Shown: positions 21,502-33,428, numbered from the stretch's first letter. The stretch is DNA of 64,000 bases from Turnera subulata (GCA_028386065.3 JAKUCV010000176.1:82938-146937); one strand, 5' to 3'. Notes: a model not told the origin generated them from the letters alone. Numbers and translations: made by a program.

Positions 21502-21890
21502 GAACCATCTTCTGTAATGAAGCTTTAAGAAGGAAGAAAGATATGGTTTTTGGAGAAACCATCTACCAGCACCTAACGGTTATTACCCAGGTTATTGAAA
21601 AAGAGGAGACAGTAGCCAAAATGAAAATGGAATAGTAGCCAATGACAACAAAGAGACATCCATATGTTAGATCACATTGCTTCGTCAATCCTCAAAGCAA
21701 AAGATTGCTCATCAAAGATAGACCACTCAGTTTCAGCAAAAGGAGTGTAGAAGCGTTTGGGCACATTGCCTCCATTTATTTTCGAAGGGATATCCACTCA
21801 TCCATCCATCTTGCCTTGATTAGGCAATTCTACATCCATCCAAACCTTTAAACAAGAAATGTCCACCTTTGGTGTCCCAATTAGAATTTG
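21502..21890 (+). other. 3' spacer of the split Copia element
   Basis: GGTTTTTGGAGAAACCATCT and ACGGTTATTACCCAGG (21545-21600) match the spacer after RNase H in the Copia copy at about 33850-34060 (minus strand). No env-position ORF or LTR follows. The element is cut off somewhere near 21860-21900, where Tat-like sequence begins; the exact junction is not visible. Confidence 0.6.
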
Positions 21891-22460
21891 AGGTGAATGG
21901 GTTCATGGTCATTGGGAATCTTTCTTCTTTGAAGCTTTGGAGTTTTTGATGGGATAACTCGGTTTTTCTCAATTTGCTTAACTTTCACCTAACCTCGAAT
22001 GGTTTTCAATGCTCATGCATCATACTAAGGGCATTCACATTCAAATGCACAACAGCTAGATAGAAAGCACTTGCATCCGAATACAAACATGTAGAGGCTA
22101 GGAGCACCCTCATGCATTGGAAAGATAAACATGTTGTAGACCTGCTCATGCATCACTCATAAAACATGGGTTTCTTGATAAGGTGGATTTGGTAGGGGAC
22201 AAATGATCAATGAGGGAGGAAACATCATGAATTCATCACTTGATGTAGATTTACATTTCCTAGGGTTATTAGCTGAAGGGGCATGGCATGAACAAATCTT
22301 GTAGATAATGGGAATTGTAGGCAATAGGCCATGCCATGCCTTACTTCTCTGACTCGTAAAGCTGACATCACGCAATAGAGGCACATCTACTTTGAGATTA
22401 AACATGCATCATGACATTAGGGGCACGGCGGGCCCGAAATCTGTATTAATGAGGTTGCAA

Positions 22461-22720
22461 GGGGCATGCTACCTCATTTTTGAGTTAAATTTCTGGGATA
22501 TGCTACCCCATGATTTGTTTCCGGGGCATGCTACCCCTCATAGGTGAATTGTTTCCCCGGGATATGCCGCCCTATGTTTTGAGACAAGCTTTTTGGGGCA
22601 TGCTACCCCTTGCAAAATTGAGATTTACTTGGGGCATGCTACCCTATTACGGGAGGATAATACCTATTGGGGCATGCTACCCCACTTTGGTTGATTGATT
22701 CCAGGGGCATGGCCGGCCCG
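22461..22720. repeat. Array of GGGGCATGCTACCCC hairpin-like units
   Basis: About eight units start near 22461, 22493, 22523, 22558, 22595, 22631, 22669 and 22704, spaced 29-38 bp apart. The consensus GGGGCATGCTACCCC has self-complementary GGGG/CCCC ends around the palindrome GCATGC, while the spacers vary freely. The last copy and one at about 22419 read GGGGCA(T/C)GG(C)C-GGCCCG. It lies in the 3' UTR of the Tat-like element. Confidence 0.85.
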
Positions 22721-23039
22721 TTTATATGATTGTGACTAGGGAAAAGTGGGTCACCTGTTTGACTATGGGTTGAGATGCACGGGATGATTGGGAAATAGGG
22801 GCATGCTAGACCCCATCTTTTCAAACTATAACTAGGTGATGCTGGGGCATCATGCCTTTTCTCGGGAAAAATAAACCAGAGGCATGATGTGCTCGCATCT
22901 AGGCAAGGGGCAAGACACACCCCACCTCCATCAAACCCACTAGGGAACTTGGGAACATAAGAAACGTGAGACATACACAACCTAGGGGCATATGATCCAA
23001 ACCACCCTGAACCGGTAAGACAATGAGAGAACCTGAGAC

Positions 23040-24180
23040 ACGCAAACGCGAGATACCCACAAACAAGTTAACCAAGAGTAAAAAGCCGAGGACCCGATCC
23101 TTACAACCCAGAGAGGAGTGAACCTAAAGCCGAGACCCAGCTCCGGCAGATCGAGAAATGAAAGGAAACCAGGAAGAGAATGAACCCAAAGCCGGGACCT
23201 AGCTCCCGTAAACCATGAACTGAGAGAAATCCAAACCTTGAGGAGAATGAGTCAAACTGAGAGAAGAGGGAGATCAAACATGAGAGAACCAAGATACCCG
23301 GAGAAGAACAATCCTAGAGATGAGTCAACCCACGGGACGAGTGAACCCAAAGCCGGGACTCAGCACCCACAAACTGTGAGATGAGAGAACCCAGATGCCA
23401 GGAGGGGACCGAATCCAAAAGCCGGGACCCAGCTCCCGAAAATTTTGAGACACAAGCCAAAAGCTGGGTCCCAGCACCCGGAAACTGTGAGGCGAGGGAG
23501 ATTAGATATAAGGGAACCTGGACATGAGAGAAAACCTTGAGGGAGTGAAACCAGTCCTAGAAATGAGCCAACCATGAGCGAAAAGCCGGGACTTAGCACC
23601 CGCAAAACTGAGAGATGAGAGAGACCAAACATGAGGCAAAACCAGAGTGCAGACATCCAAAACCTGGGACCCAACTCCCGCAAACCCTGAGAGACACAAA
23701 TCTAAAAGTCGGGACCAAGCTCCCACAAACCCTAAGAGACACACATCCAGAAGCCGGGACCCAGTTCCCGCAAACCCTAAGAGACACATATCCAAAAGCC
23801 GGGACCCAGCTCTCGCAAACCCTAAGAGACACACATTCAGAAGCCAGGACCTAGCTTCCGGAAACCCTGAGAGACATGTATCCAAAAGCTGGGAGCCAAC
23901 TCCCGCAAACCTCGAGAGGCACATATCCAGAAGCCGGGACCTAGCTCCCGCAAACCACGAAAGACACACATCCAAAAGTCGGGATCCAGCTCCCACAAAC
24001 CTGGAGAGACACATATCCAGAAGTCGGGACGTAGCTCCTGCAAACCTTGAGAGAGACAAACCGAAGTCGGGATCAAGCTCCCGTAAACCTTCAGAGATAC
24101 AAACCGAACCGGGACCGAGCTCCCGTAAACCTTCAGAGATACAAACCAAAGCCGGGACCGAGCTCCCGCAAACCTTGAGA
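23040..24180. repeat. 45-bp minisatellite in the Tat-like 3' UTR
   Basis: The unit is based on AGCCGGGACCCAGCTCCCGC followed by AAACCCTGAGAGACACACATCC. The GGGAC core occurs at 23666, 23711, 23756, 23801, 23846, 23891, 23936, 23981 and 24026, exactly 45 bp apart; units after 24060 shorten to about 43 bp, and longer, less regular ancestral units run from about 23040 to 23640. Because 45 is divisible by three, stop-free frames extend across it on both strands (for example 23647-24222 plus and 23502-24185 minus), giving 15-residue peptide repeats that I regard as by-products. Confidence 0.93.
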
Positions 24181-24200
24181 AGCACTAAGTACCCCAGGGA

Positions 24201-24420
24201 GGACGATAAAATCCCTAGTTAGCAAAGATGAGATGATTCTTTGTTGACGACCCAATACATGTGATGATTCTATCACAAACAAACCGAGGACCCTAGAGAG
24301 GACGATAAAATCCCTAGTTAGCAAAGAAGAGATGATTCTTTGTTGACGACTTGATAGATGAGATGATTCTATCACAAAAAAATCGAGTCCCTTAAGGAGG
24401 GCGATAAATCCTTAGAAACC
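24201..24420. repeat. 99-bp tandem repeat
   Basis: GGACGATAAAATCCCTAG TT and the following AGATGAGATGATTCTTTG stretch recur from 24201 and 24300, one exact 99-bp period with few changes. A third partial unit begins near 24397 (GGGCGATAAATCC). It lies between the 45-bp array and the LTR. Confidence 0.85.
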
Positions 24421-24623
24421 TCAGGATGAGAAGCTTCCCAAAACCCCAAGATGAGATGGTTCTCGGTAATCAACAACCTTCAGGATGAGATGATTCCTGA
24501 AGTGGAGCACGGGGTACTCCGACCAATGACACACACCACTTACATCAAACCATTCAAATTTGGTCGTTCCTTTCTTACGTTGTTTCGTCCCTAGTTTCTA
24601 AGGACTCATCAACGAGGGGCATC

Positions 24624-26220
24624 TGTGAACACCAAAATTTGACCCACGAATAATTCTTCTAACTTAGATCTTGAGTGTGCTCAAACCATAAGATCGATAA
24701 GATATTAGGTCTTTGGCTAAGGCACATTTAGGATTTACTTTAGTAGAATGCACTTATTTTATAAATTGGTGATTTATATGTTTGAACCTTGGGATTAATA
24801 AGATGATTTAATCTTAGGATAAAAATATACTAAAGTCTTGTTCATTAAAATATTGTCCTATTTTTATTTATTTGGGCTTTCTTGTTATTTTAACCCAATT
24901 ATAATTAGATAATTTATTTTTTGGGTTAAAGATGAACTTGGGGGCCTAAGTCAATAAAATATGGACCTTCCAGAGTTGAACAGCCCATAAACAAATTACT
25001 TGCAGACCAATTTTAGCTCTGATTTTCGTGAAAAAATCAGAGTTAAATCTTCTTTTAATGGTAAATGTGTTTTTGGTATGATTTGTGCATAAAATAGGGA
25101 CTCAATGTGAGATAAATCAATTAAGAGATGATTGGGGGGAGTAATAATCGAGAAAAGAGATGATTCTGGGTTGATTAGGGGTTAATTACGCGTTGGAATC
25201 AAATCAGGGGGGAATTAAGGGAAACCGGGAGCAAAAATGGAAAGAACAAAGAAACGTGGGGGTGCCAGGCGGCCATGGCGGGATGACCGCCGGGCCTGGC
25301 CGCCATCTAGCCCATGACCGCCGGCCATGGTGGTTTTGGTGCCCAGATTGCCCGATTATTCTCGATTTTCGTCCCCAATTTGATTCTACACGGTTTTGGC
25401 CAAGATTTTTGGCTGAGACCTTGGTCATTAAGTAGGTCCACGCCCCTATACTCCCCAGAACACTATAAATAGGGCCTCTCATTCACATTTCAAGGGATCA
25501 ATTACTCATTTACACACACCCCCATAAGCTTTGTTTGCTTGGAGAAACTCTACTTCTCCAAGCTTAGAAAACTCTTTATAGGCAGAAACTCTAGAGGAAT
25601 TTCGTGGGTATCATCATCAAGGGAGCAGTAAGGGTAGACCGAAAGGGGATTAAAGATTAAGCTTAGAAGTGGAAAGCAGTTGGGTGGAGAACAAAACCCA
25701 ATCCAAGGAGCTAAAGGAGGGCTATAAGAGGTAACACTAAACTTTTTTGTGTTTATTATTCGCAGAGGTTTTGTTGATGATATTGATGATGTCAATACTG
25801 TGATGCCATGAACAAGAACTACGTGGGCTTAGAACCCGGTCGCCGGGGTATGGAGGTGGTCTCTAGTGGTTGAGACTCAAGCCCAAATATTTTAATTTTC
25901 CTTTTTGTTTCAATTTTATCTTTATGTGATTTGTTTCCACACTGTACACGCACTTGCACAAGGCATACATATGTTCTTCAATTGCACAAAGTTTCGCCCC
26001 AACATGGATGGGTGCCTAACACCTTCCCATTCATGACGAACCCCCGGGCTCAATATCTTTGGTTTGCCAACCGGTTGCTTTAAATGGAGTCAAGAAAGGT
26101 TTTCCCTGAATTTTGCCAATAAAATTCGGGTGGCAACTCCAAAGGTATTGGGAGTTGGTTAAAAAGAAGGTGTAAGGGATAGGTGAAGAGGCCCAAGTGA
26201 TTTTGGGTAGGGTCTTCACA
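24624..26220 (+). repeat. 3' LTR of the Tat-like element
   Basis: It begins TGTGAACACC after GAGGGGCATC and ends GGGTAGGGTCTTCACA (1597 bp). A TATA box at 25463 lies mid-LTR, and a segment CCCGGGCTC...CAACCGGTTG (26040-26070) near the end is normal for the class. No second copy is present in the window, so the ends are inferred from the TG...CA form, the purine tract and the following hAT insertion context. Confidence 0.68.
25463..25472 (+). promoter_or_regulatory. TATA box of the Tat-like LTR
   Basis: CTATAAATAG follows CCCAGAACA and is followed by GGCCTCTCATTCACATTTC, a convincing plant core promoter about 840 bp into the LTR. Confidence 0.65.
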
Positions 26221-26295
26221 ATTATAATTGTCACTATAGAGTTTTCTTTTTTCTTTTGAAATTTTATAAATGCTTAATTTATTTAGAGTTTTGAT

Positions 26296-27728
26296 TAGAC
26301 CTGGCAAAACGGGTACTGACACGACAACCCGACACAAAATTAGCAGGTGTAGATCAGAAGTTTCTGACACTTTTAATTAAACGGATCGACATGACCCGAC
26401 ACAAAAAAAAAAAACAGTTCAAGTCACGACTCAACCCCCGAACCCATTTAATTTACATTGACCAGCTTACACTTTATTTTACACCGCTTATTTTTATTTC
26501 AAATTTTCAATTAAAAAATTAAACAAAACTCCAGACTTAGCCGACCCTCCACAAACAACACCCACACATTTCACCCTGTTACTCTCTCTCTCTTCCTCTC
26601 AAATACAACCTTCTCTCTCTCTCAAAAACTCAAACACAAGAAAATTCACCTCTCTCTCCCTCTGGATCTTACTGTCTGTTGGCGTCGATTTCAACTGTCT
26701 CTCCCTCTCCCAAAGAAACCACAAATATTACTCACCTGTCGACGTCAATTTCTCTCTGAAGTGAGAACCGGCGTCGATTTCTATGTGAATCAAAGAACTC
26801 CCAAATTAATCTCACCTTCAGGTCTCGGGGCTTCTGTGACCCAGGCCGCTCGTACAACAAAGCGATGCGACACGACGCAGCTGCTCACCTGAAGGCTGAA
26901 CCTAACTCCAATCGACATCCGCTCTACCTCTTCGGTCCTCCTCCTCAGTCTTCCACGAATCCCCAAATCGGAGTCGGGCCCAACACTTAGGTAAAAGATA
27001 AATCCCATTCGGGTTAGTCGAATTGAAGAGACAATGGGATTTTTCTATATAATTCATCCCGTATAGAATTTTTCTCTATTATTTTTGTCCTTTATTTATT
27101 AAATTGTTCAGAGACACTTTTTGTAGCTAGTTTATTGGAATGATATGAATTTTAGGTTGTATAATTCTCACATCCAATGGATCGACAAGACATTATTTTT
27201 CCTGTGAGTTTGTGGTTTTGCCGTATATATTTCTAATTTTGTTGAGAATGATTGTATAATAATATTCGAATACATTTGTAGAAAAATCCCAAATATATTT
27301 TCACATCTCTTCCCAATATGGTTGTATTCTTGAAGGAATGAATTGAGAACTTTACGTTTCCAATCAAGTTAAATTGGAAGTAGTAGGCATGTAATGTAAT
27401 TAATTAGTGATTTGTGTTAACGTGTGCGATTTTCGTAAATAGGTAAGGAAACATGTGAATCAGTTGTGTGTTTTCTCTATCATTTATGTACAATTTTTAT
27501 GTATAGGTCATTGAACAGGTAAACGGGTTGTGTAAATGAATACTTAAATATTGAACTATAAGACTAAACATGTTGAGCACGTCGACCTGTGATTGACCCT
27601 CGTTTTGGCGGGTTCGTGTCGACACGACCCGATTATTAGTTGTGCCATGTTTGGGTCGAAGGTTCAATACCTGTTTACCTGTCTGACCCGACACGAATCC
27701 AACCAACGAACACGAATTGCCAAGTCTA
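26296..27728. mobile_element. Non-autonomous hAT element
   Basis: Termini TAGACCTGGCAAAACGGG (left) and GAATTGCCAAGTCTA (right) are inverted repeats, and both ends continue with subterminal copies of CGACACGACCCGA-type motifs. It is flanked by a perfect 8-bp duplication GTTTTGAT (26288-26295 and 27729-27736). CTGGCAA-type termini and an 8-bp duplication identify hAT. The 1433-bp interior has a CT-rich tract (26570-26720) and a GC-richer stretch (26800-26960) but no transposase; the reading at 26790-27008 is unrecognised. It may retain the leader of an autonomous parent. Confidence 0.88.
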
Positions 27729-27895
27729 GTTTTGATAAGAGGTTGTCCTATTAACTTGTTCACACCTATCATATTCTAAAGATATGACAAGCAACGGTCA
27801 ACCTATTGAATTAAATGGGTCACCTTGTTGTATTTTACGGGTTGCTGATTTATTGAAATCAACAAAAAATGTTGGTCTACCTAGATTTTCTACTA

Positions 27896-28727
27896 AGAAA
27901 ATTAGAAAATCTTACAAACATATGTGTGGATGATTTTATTATACCTCCATATTATTTTTTTCCTATTTGTTATTTCTAAAATTAGAGTTTTCCAATCAAA
28001 TAAATCTTTACCCATTAATTTCACAATCTCTTTCCTTTCAAATTTTTTTTGCCTCCTTCCTTTTTCGAATTTCCCTTATCTTCGTTAGAAAATCTTATTG
28101 CTAAATTTTGAAGAGTTCTTTTCTTTTCAAATTTTTACGTCTTCCTTCCCTTTTCAAATATCTTTCTTTTTCCTTAACAAAACTAGTTTTTGTTTATCTC
28201 CAACAAAATTAATGTTTTATTTTCATCATAATTTGTTAATTATTTTATTTTTAAATTTAAATTTTATGTGACTGTTTGCTTGATTATAACAAAAAGTCTA
28301 AATCCTCATCACAATCAATTGGGATTGTCTTTTTCCTAAGATTATTTTATGTAATTTTCTTATTTTAGTTCCCAATCCCTAATTTTGAGTCACTTCAATT
28401 CATATGCATCTTAAAATATTGAGCCACTAGCAATAAAAGAACCAAAAAGAAGTAGAGAGAAAAATTTGGGTGAAGCAGGATATATGAAGTGAAAGGAGAT
28501 TTCAAAAATAATAAATAAATAAAATGATGTAGAGAAATTTGAAAAGGAAGGAGGAAAAAAAATTTGGAAAGGAAAGAGATCGTAAAAAATTAATGGGTGA
28601 AAATTTTGTGATTGGAAAAACTCTAATTTTAGAAATAATAAATGAAAAGAAAGATGATGTGCAGAACTAGTAAAATTATCCAAGGTACACATGCCAGGTA
28701 TGTTTGTAAGACTCTCTTAGTAGAAAA
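27896..28727. mobile_element. Unclassified long-inverted-repeat element
   Basis: The left arm (TTTTCTACTAAG at 27896, CTTACAAACATA, then TTATTTCTAAAATTAGAG near 27970) and the right arm (ending CTTAGTAGAAAA at 28727) are inverted copies over about 180 bp each, with a different AT-rich centre. No clean target duplication is visible next to TTTTCTACTAAG. It could be a MULE- or hAT-type MITE or a foldback element. No coding content. Confidence 0.7.
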
Positions 28728-29233
28728 CCCTTTGTAACTTTAGCAATATTGAAAAACAATTCATATATATAGAGGGAAAGGATCAATTATAAAATACAAT
28801 TATTAAAAAATAAAAACTATATAAAATATGAATTTATCAAAAAAGAAATTAATAGTATACATATTTTCAATAAAAAAACCATTCAAAATTTTTAAGAAAA
28901 ACGTATTGCACTACATTACAGATAAAAGAAAATAAAACCTATAAGTAAAAAAAAAAAGAGAGAGAAAGAATAGAGACATAAGATTTGGAAAAAAATCACA
29001 TATCATAAAAAATGTGAAGAAAATTTGATTTAGAAGAAAAAATTTAAAAAAATTATTCTACTAAGGTTTTCAAAACAACAAAGATGTTCCTATAAAATAT
29101 ATATGCATGAAAATAAAAATTAAAAAAAATTATGGAAATTCTCAACAAAAATGTGATAGAAATAAATTCATATAAATTTTTTTAGAAAAAATAATAAAGC
29201 TTAGAAATTGATTGTACAAACAAAATAATACAT
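28728..29233. other. AT-rich gap
   Basis: Very A-rich DNA with no gene, repeat family or motif that I can identify. It ends at the CATGT duplication of the Copia element. Confidence 0.6.
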
Positions 29234-29238
29234 CATGT

Positions 29239-30387
29239 TGTTAGCCCAAATAGGCCTGAGAGAGGGGGGGGGAGGGAATCAGGCTACCCCTTAATCGCGA
29301 TTGGTTTCTGGTTTGGTTTCAGACGAACCAAATGGTTTCGTCATAAACCACCTATCCGCAAAACAGACAAGCAGAAATATAAGAGAGCATAACCACCTAT
29401 GACACAGTGATTTATAGTGGTTTCCCCTCACCAGATACCTCCACTACCTAAAGGACCCTTCTTTAGGATTTCAAACTCTCACTAACTTAAGCTTTTGCGG
29501 GATCAGCCTCAATCTATTACAGAAACCAAGCTTTTGCTGGCTAAGCTCTTATCTTAACAAGAAACCTGCTTTGGCAGGCTAAGCTCTAGCCTTTACAAGT
29601 TTTTCCCAACCTAAACTCTAACCTTTCCCCAAATTTATTCATAGATTTGAGATCCCAGCAAAACTACACACTAGTCTTGCCTAAAACACTACCCTTTGTA
29701 ATAACTTGGAGAACAAGAATAGTCACAAGTGTAAGCTTAACAAATATCTCAGGTGTAAGCACAATTGCAGACTTCAAAGCAATTTTCAAATGGGCTGGGA
29801 TGCTTTTCCAAGAAGCATTCCTCTTTCTTATATAGAGCATGAGCAAGTGGGAGTAGGTAGGAAGATCTTCATCCAACGGCTCTAAAGTGCCCGTCAGCTC
29901 ATCATCCAACGACTCTTAGGTACAAGTTAGTCTTCAGAGTTGACTCATAATCCACTAGCTGGTGTTAGTTTCATTTCAGGAAGTCAACTCTCTTTGCAGC
30001 TCAATTACTTGAAAATATTCCATTTTTGGCAATCTGGGACCATAAATGTAGACCACAATTGATAATCGAGCTTAGAGATGAGAGATAAGTGTTGCAGGTC
30101 TTCTTCTCAATCCGTTGGAGTGGTTGGGGGTTGAGGTTTAATGCTGTGAGGACCACCTAGGCCACCAGCCACTTGCAGTAGGACCACTTCTGATGTTGTC
30201 AGCAAAGTGTGGTTTCTTCCACCGTGATTTTTGTGTGGTTCTTGTAAGAAACCACGCTGCATATTAATCAACACAAATATATGCAAACATCTAACCAAGT
30301 TTGTTAATCATGAAAATCAATATATAATTATTCACTAAACATGATTAGTCATTAATAATTCATATTAAGCTCATGTTTAGGTCATCA
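29239..30387 (-). repeat. 3' LTR of the SIRE-type Copia element
   Basis: 1149 bp, complete at both ends. It holds TATA at 29827-29836 (minus), two copies of a 33-bp unit containing CCAACGG (29873 and 29906) and a long G-tract at 29262-29275 near the LTR end. It aligns with 39151-40287. Confidence 0.92.
29827..29836 (-). promoter_or_regulatory. TATA box of the SIRE-type LTR
   Basis: The minus strand reads CTCTATATAAG AAAGAGG; the equivalent in the other LTR (about 39660-39672) reads CTATATATATAAGGAAGAGG. The conservation and position fit the start of R. Confidence 0.65.
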
Positions 30388-30403
30388 GTCTCTCCCTTTT
30401 TGT
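30388..30403 (-). other. Polypurine tract of the SIRE-type Copia element
   Basis: The minus strand reads AACAAAAAGGGAGAGAC directly before the 3' LTR start TGATGACC, the usual SIRE context. The stretch 30404-30975 is untranslated 3' region with no gene. Confidence 0.78.
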
Positions 30404-30975
30404 TGATGACAAACATTGTGTTGATTTCTTCAAGAACCAGGATTTGTTAAGATATGACAATATGTAAGCACACTCCACCTGAATTATTGCTCTCCGTATA
30501 TCAAACAATTTTGTGCTTTAAGCACCATTGGCTAGTCTGCTTAGCCAAAATACTCCCCCTGCGAATAGCATCATCTTGCAAATAATATTTAACAAAGTAT
30601 AGTATAGCAACAAGAAATACTTGATTATGATTCAAATATCCATAATCCAATATTATGATCCAATATTCATAATCCAATCCAATTTTTCTCCCCCTTTTGG
30701 CATCAACAAAAAGACTAAGGATAAAGGGTAGAATAAGAGACAAGATTAGTGGAATAAGATTAATTTTCATAAGATAAGAAAACAACGAGATAACAGAACC
30801 AAAGATCCGAGAGGATCAACCTAACAAAGTTCAGAACCAAACAACAAACCATGATAAAAACCAACATAAGAACAAGAAACAAACCAACATAAAACCAAAT
30901 GAGGAACCATGTATGAAACCATGAAGTACACAAAGTGCAAATGCATGTCCTAAGGGCTTCAGATGGTTGAGTGCA

Positions 30976-33428
30976 TCACTCATCATCAGTATCAGACTCA
31001 GCAAGAAGAGAGGTAATCTGGTCCAGAGAATCCATCACTTTATCCTCTAGACCATTGATCTGCTCTTGGAATTCCTCCAAGGTATCCTCAATAGCATTCA
31101 TCCGAACAGTCAGATCATCCTTTGCAGATACCTTACCCTTGGTTTTCTTGACAATAGCAAATTTCCCTTCTTCATCCAGCTTGGTACACATCTTGGACAG
31201 ATTCTGAGAACTAATTTGGACAGGGTTCTCGGGTTTGTCTGCCTCAGAAGGAGTTTTGGGAAACTTGTGGGATAAAAGAGTGATTAAGCCTCCAAGACAT
31301 GGCACCTTGCATGTGGCCATATGATGCAGGATAAGAGTCCCATAACAGATGGGGGTCCTTTTCAGGATGCAGGCCAGAGTCCACTGATCACAGAGTTTGA
31401 TGGTGGTTCGATGGTATGGTCGGGGTAAAACCACCCTGGTGAGCATGTACATCAGAACTCGATGCTGAGGAGATAGAGTTCTATACTTGCCTCTTCGATT
31501 GGATGACCCAAAGAGAATCTTGTTGGCTTCAGTGTCAGTAGGAGTCCCCTTATTATGATGCTCAAAATCATAGACTACCTTAAGCCTTCCGGGATTGAGC
31601 TTAAGCACTTCAATAATGTCATCAGTAGTGATCTTCACTATTTTCCTTTTGATGCTGGTTGTAATGGTCTTGGTAGCCCTAGAAGCATTTGTTATTGATT
31701 TCAGATTCTTGTAGAACTCCCTGGTCACTGTCTTGTATGCCTTGGCTTTGAGAGTTGCCATATACCCAAGATTAACCTTCTTTAGAATCTATGACACACC
31801 AAGTTCCTCAAAGTCTTCCAACACCACAGTGTGTGATGAATAAAATGAAGAAGTCTTAACTTTGCGCTTCTTCTTAGCAGATTTAGGATTTGCTTTGGCC
31901 TTCTTCTTTGGTGGCTTGGCAGGAGTTTCTTCATCGTCTTCTTGATCATCTTCTTCTTCAGCATCATTACCATCATCATCATCATTATCATTGCCGTCAT
32001 CATTGTCATCATCAGACCCCTCTTTATCTTCTTCACCATCATTGTCACCTCCAAAGTCCGAGTCATTGTTAGATTCATCATCACTTCTTTTCCTCTTCTT
32101 TGAAGCTCTGTATCATCAGAAGCCTCTTCTTCAGACTCACCATCCTCAGACTCTGAATCATTCTCTGATTCATCTTCTAGCTCTGGTTCAGTTTCTGGTT
32201 CAGGTTCACCGACCTTTCTCTTTCCTTCAGCCTTGGACATTGGTTTTGTGGTTGGTTTCTTTACAACCACTTCAGCAATTGGTTCTTGAATGGAAATCCC
32301 AGTATTCTTCTTAGGAGTGACTGATTGCCGCTTCTTTTTCTTCTGTACAGTGCTCTCAATGGTGGTGACAGATTCCGAAGCATGTGTCTCCTTTGGTTTC
32401 TTGGTTAGTTTCTTAGAAACCACAAGATGCTTCTCAGCAGTAGAAGCAATAGCTTCTTTGCTTACTTTCAAAACAGTCGCCATCAGACCTTCTCCATCCT
32501 CTTCTTTCTCTTGTTGTGGCATATTGAGATCAACAGTGTGAGCTTATTCTGGTGGTGGCATGATTTTGGAAGGAGAAACCACGGTTGAAACCACTTTTGG
32601 GACCACCATGGCAGCCACATCAGAAACCAAGTTGGTCTTATCACCAACTTCTTGATCAGTCTTTTCTTCAGCATTTGGCTGGTCAACTCCTTCATGTAGT
32701 GCCCTCTGGTAGGCTTCTATATCTTTCTTGGAAGATTCACGAACGAAGCTCTCTGAAGGGGTGTGGTCTTTAATGAGAAAGTCTGAGATCATGTCCCCAA
32801 ACTCTACTCGTTTTATCTTATGGTATATTTTTTGGTCATGACCAGGTGGGGGTACTATTCTCTTGACAAACATGTCAATCATGGAGTTGACTAGGCTAGG
32901 TGTAAGGATGGGTGTATCTTCTGTGAGAACGGTAGATATACTAGCACTAGGCTTTTTAACACTTATGTGTGGGATAGGTATGGTTTTCTCACTGTCTTCA
33001 GATGTAGGAATATGATAACTGATAGGATCTAGACAAAGAAAATTTGATTGAAATATATTACCAAATTGAGGTGTTTTGAGCCATGAGGGTATGGAAGACC
33101 CTTCATGAAGCAGTGCTCTTCTCTATGGTTGGCCAAGGCTCTCGATCAAGCCAAACCTTTCCAGATGTCTTCTGAGCTTCTTGCTTTTCCCAAGCCTCTT
33201 TGAATTTCTCAGACCTTTCAGCACTTGCAACACCAGATTGGGTGGTGAGTTCATGAGCATTGGCTTCCTCCATCGATTTCTGTTCAATCACCATTTGAGG
33301 TGTGCAAGCCTGGCAGCCTCAATCTCTTCTCGACTTTGTGGCTGTGATTTGGAAGTGTTGGATGAGGGAGTTTGTTTAGGAATATTCTTTTTTGACTTGG
33401 GTGTTTTAGTATTTCTCTTCCTCATCAT
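30976..33428 (-). pseudogene. SIRE-type env-position ORF (plant transposon domain)
   Basis: The minus strand opens with ATGATG near 33428 and a basic start MMRKRNTKTPKSKK. Stops and frame changes split it into pieces (33103-33294, 32544-32882, 31782-32522, 30976-31761). An acidic low-complexity block (EPETEPELEDESENDSESED) precedes a domain with KITTDDIIEVLKL, GKYRTLSPQHRVLMYMLTRV and YGTLILHHMA. I recognise this as the plant transposon protein domain found in such ORFs. A coiled-coil tail (MNAIEDTLEEFQEQINGLED) ends at 30976. Function unknown; an envelope role is only by position, and no membrane segment is seen. Family assignment is from pattern memory. Confidence 0.7.

Larger units (their letters stand above)
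21900..26220 (+). mobile_element. Tat/Ogre-like Gypsy element, 3' part only
   Basis: A 3' untranslated region carries three tandem-repeat arrays, then a purine-rich GAGGGGCATC and an LTR beginning TGTGAACACCAAAATTTG. Tandem arrays between pol and the 3' LTR, and LTRs that start TGT(A/G)(A/G)ACACCAAAATTTG, are characteristic of Tat/Ogre Gypsy elements. No gag or pol is present, so the 5' part was lost by deletion. The left limit is approximate, and a target duplication cannot be tested. Confidence 0.68.

Noticed and set aside
22461..24180. Regularly spaced repeats that might be a CRISPR array
   Set aside because: The 45-bp units are contiguous without unique spacers, the 15-bp boxes have irregular spacing, and the context is a plant retroelement 3' UTR.
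23502..24222. Repeat-protein genes in the 45-bp array
   Set aside because: Open frames exist on both strands simply because the unit length is a multiple of three and lacks stops; there is no start context or flanking domain.
26221..26225. ATTAT as target duplication of the Tat-like LTR
   Set aside because: The left end of that element is missing, so there is nothing to compare it with.
31890..32541. Plus-strand ORFs rich in His/Ser/Leu
   Set aside because: They are antisense shadows of the acidic Glu/Asp/Met block of the minus-strand env-position ORF.
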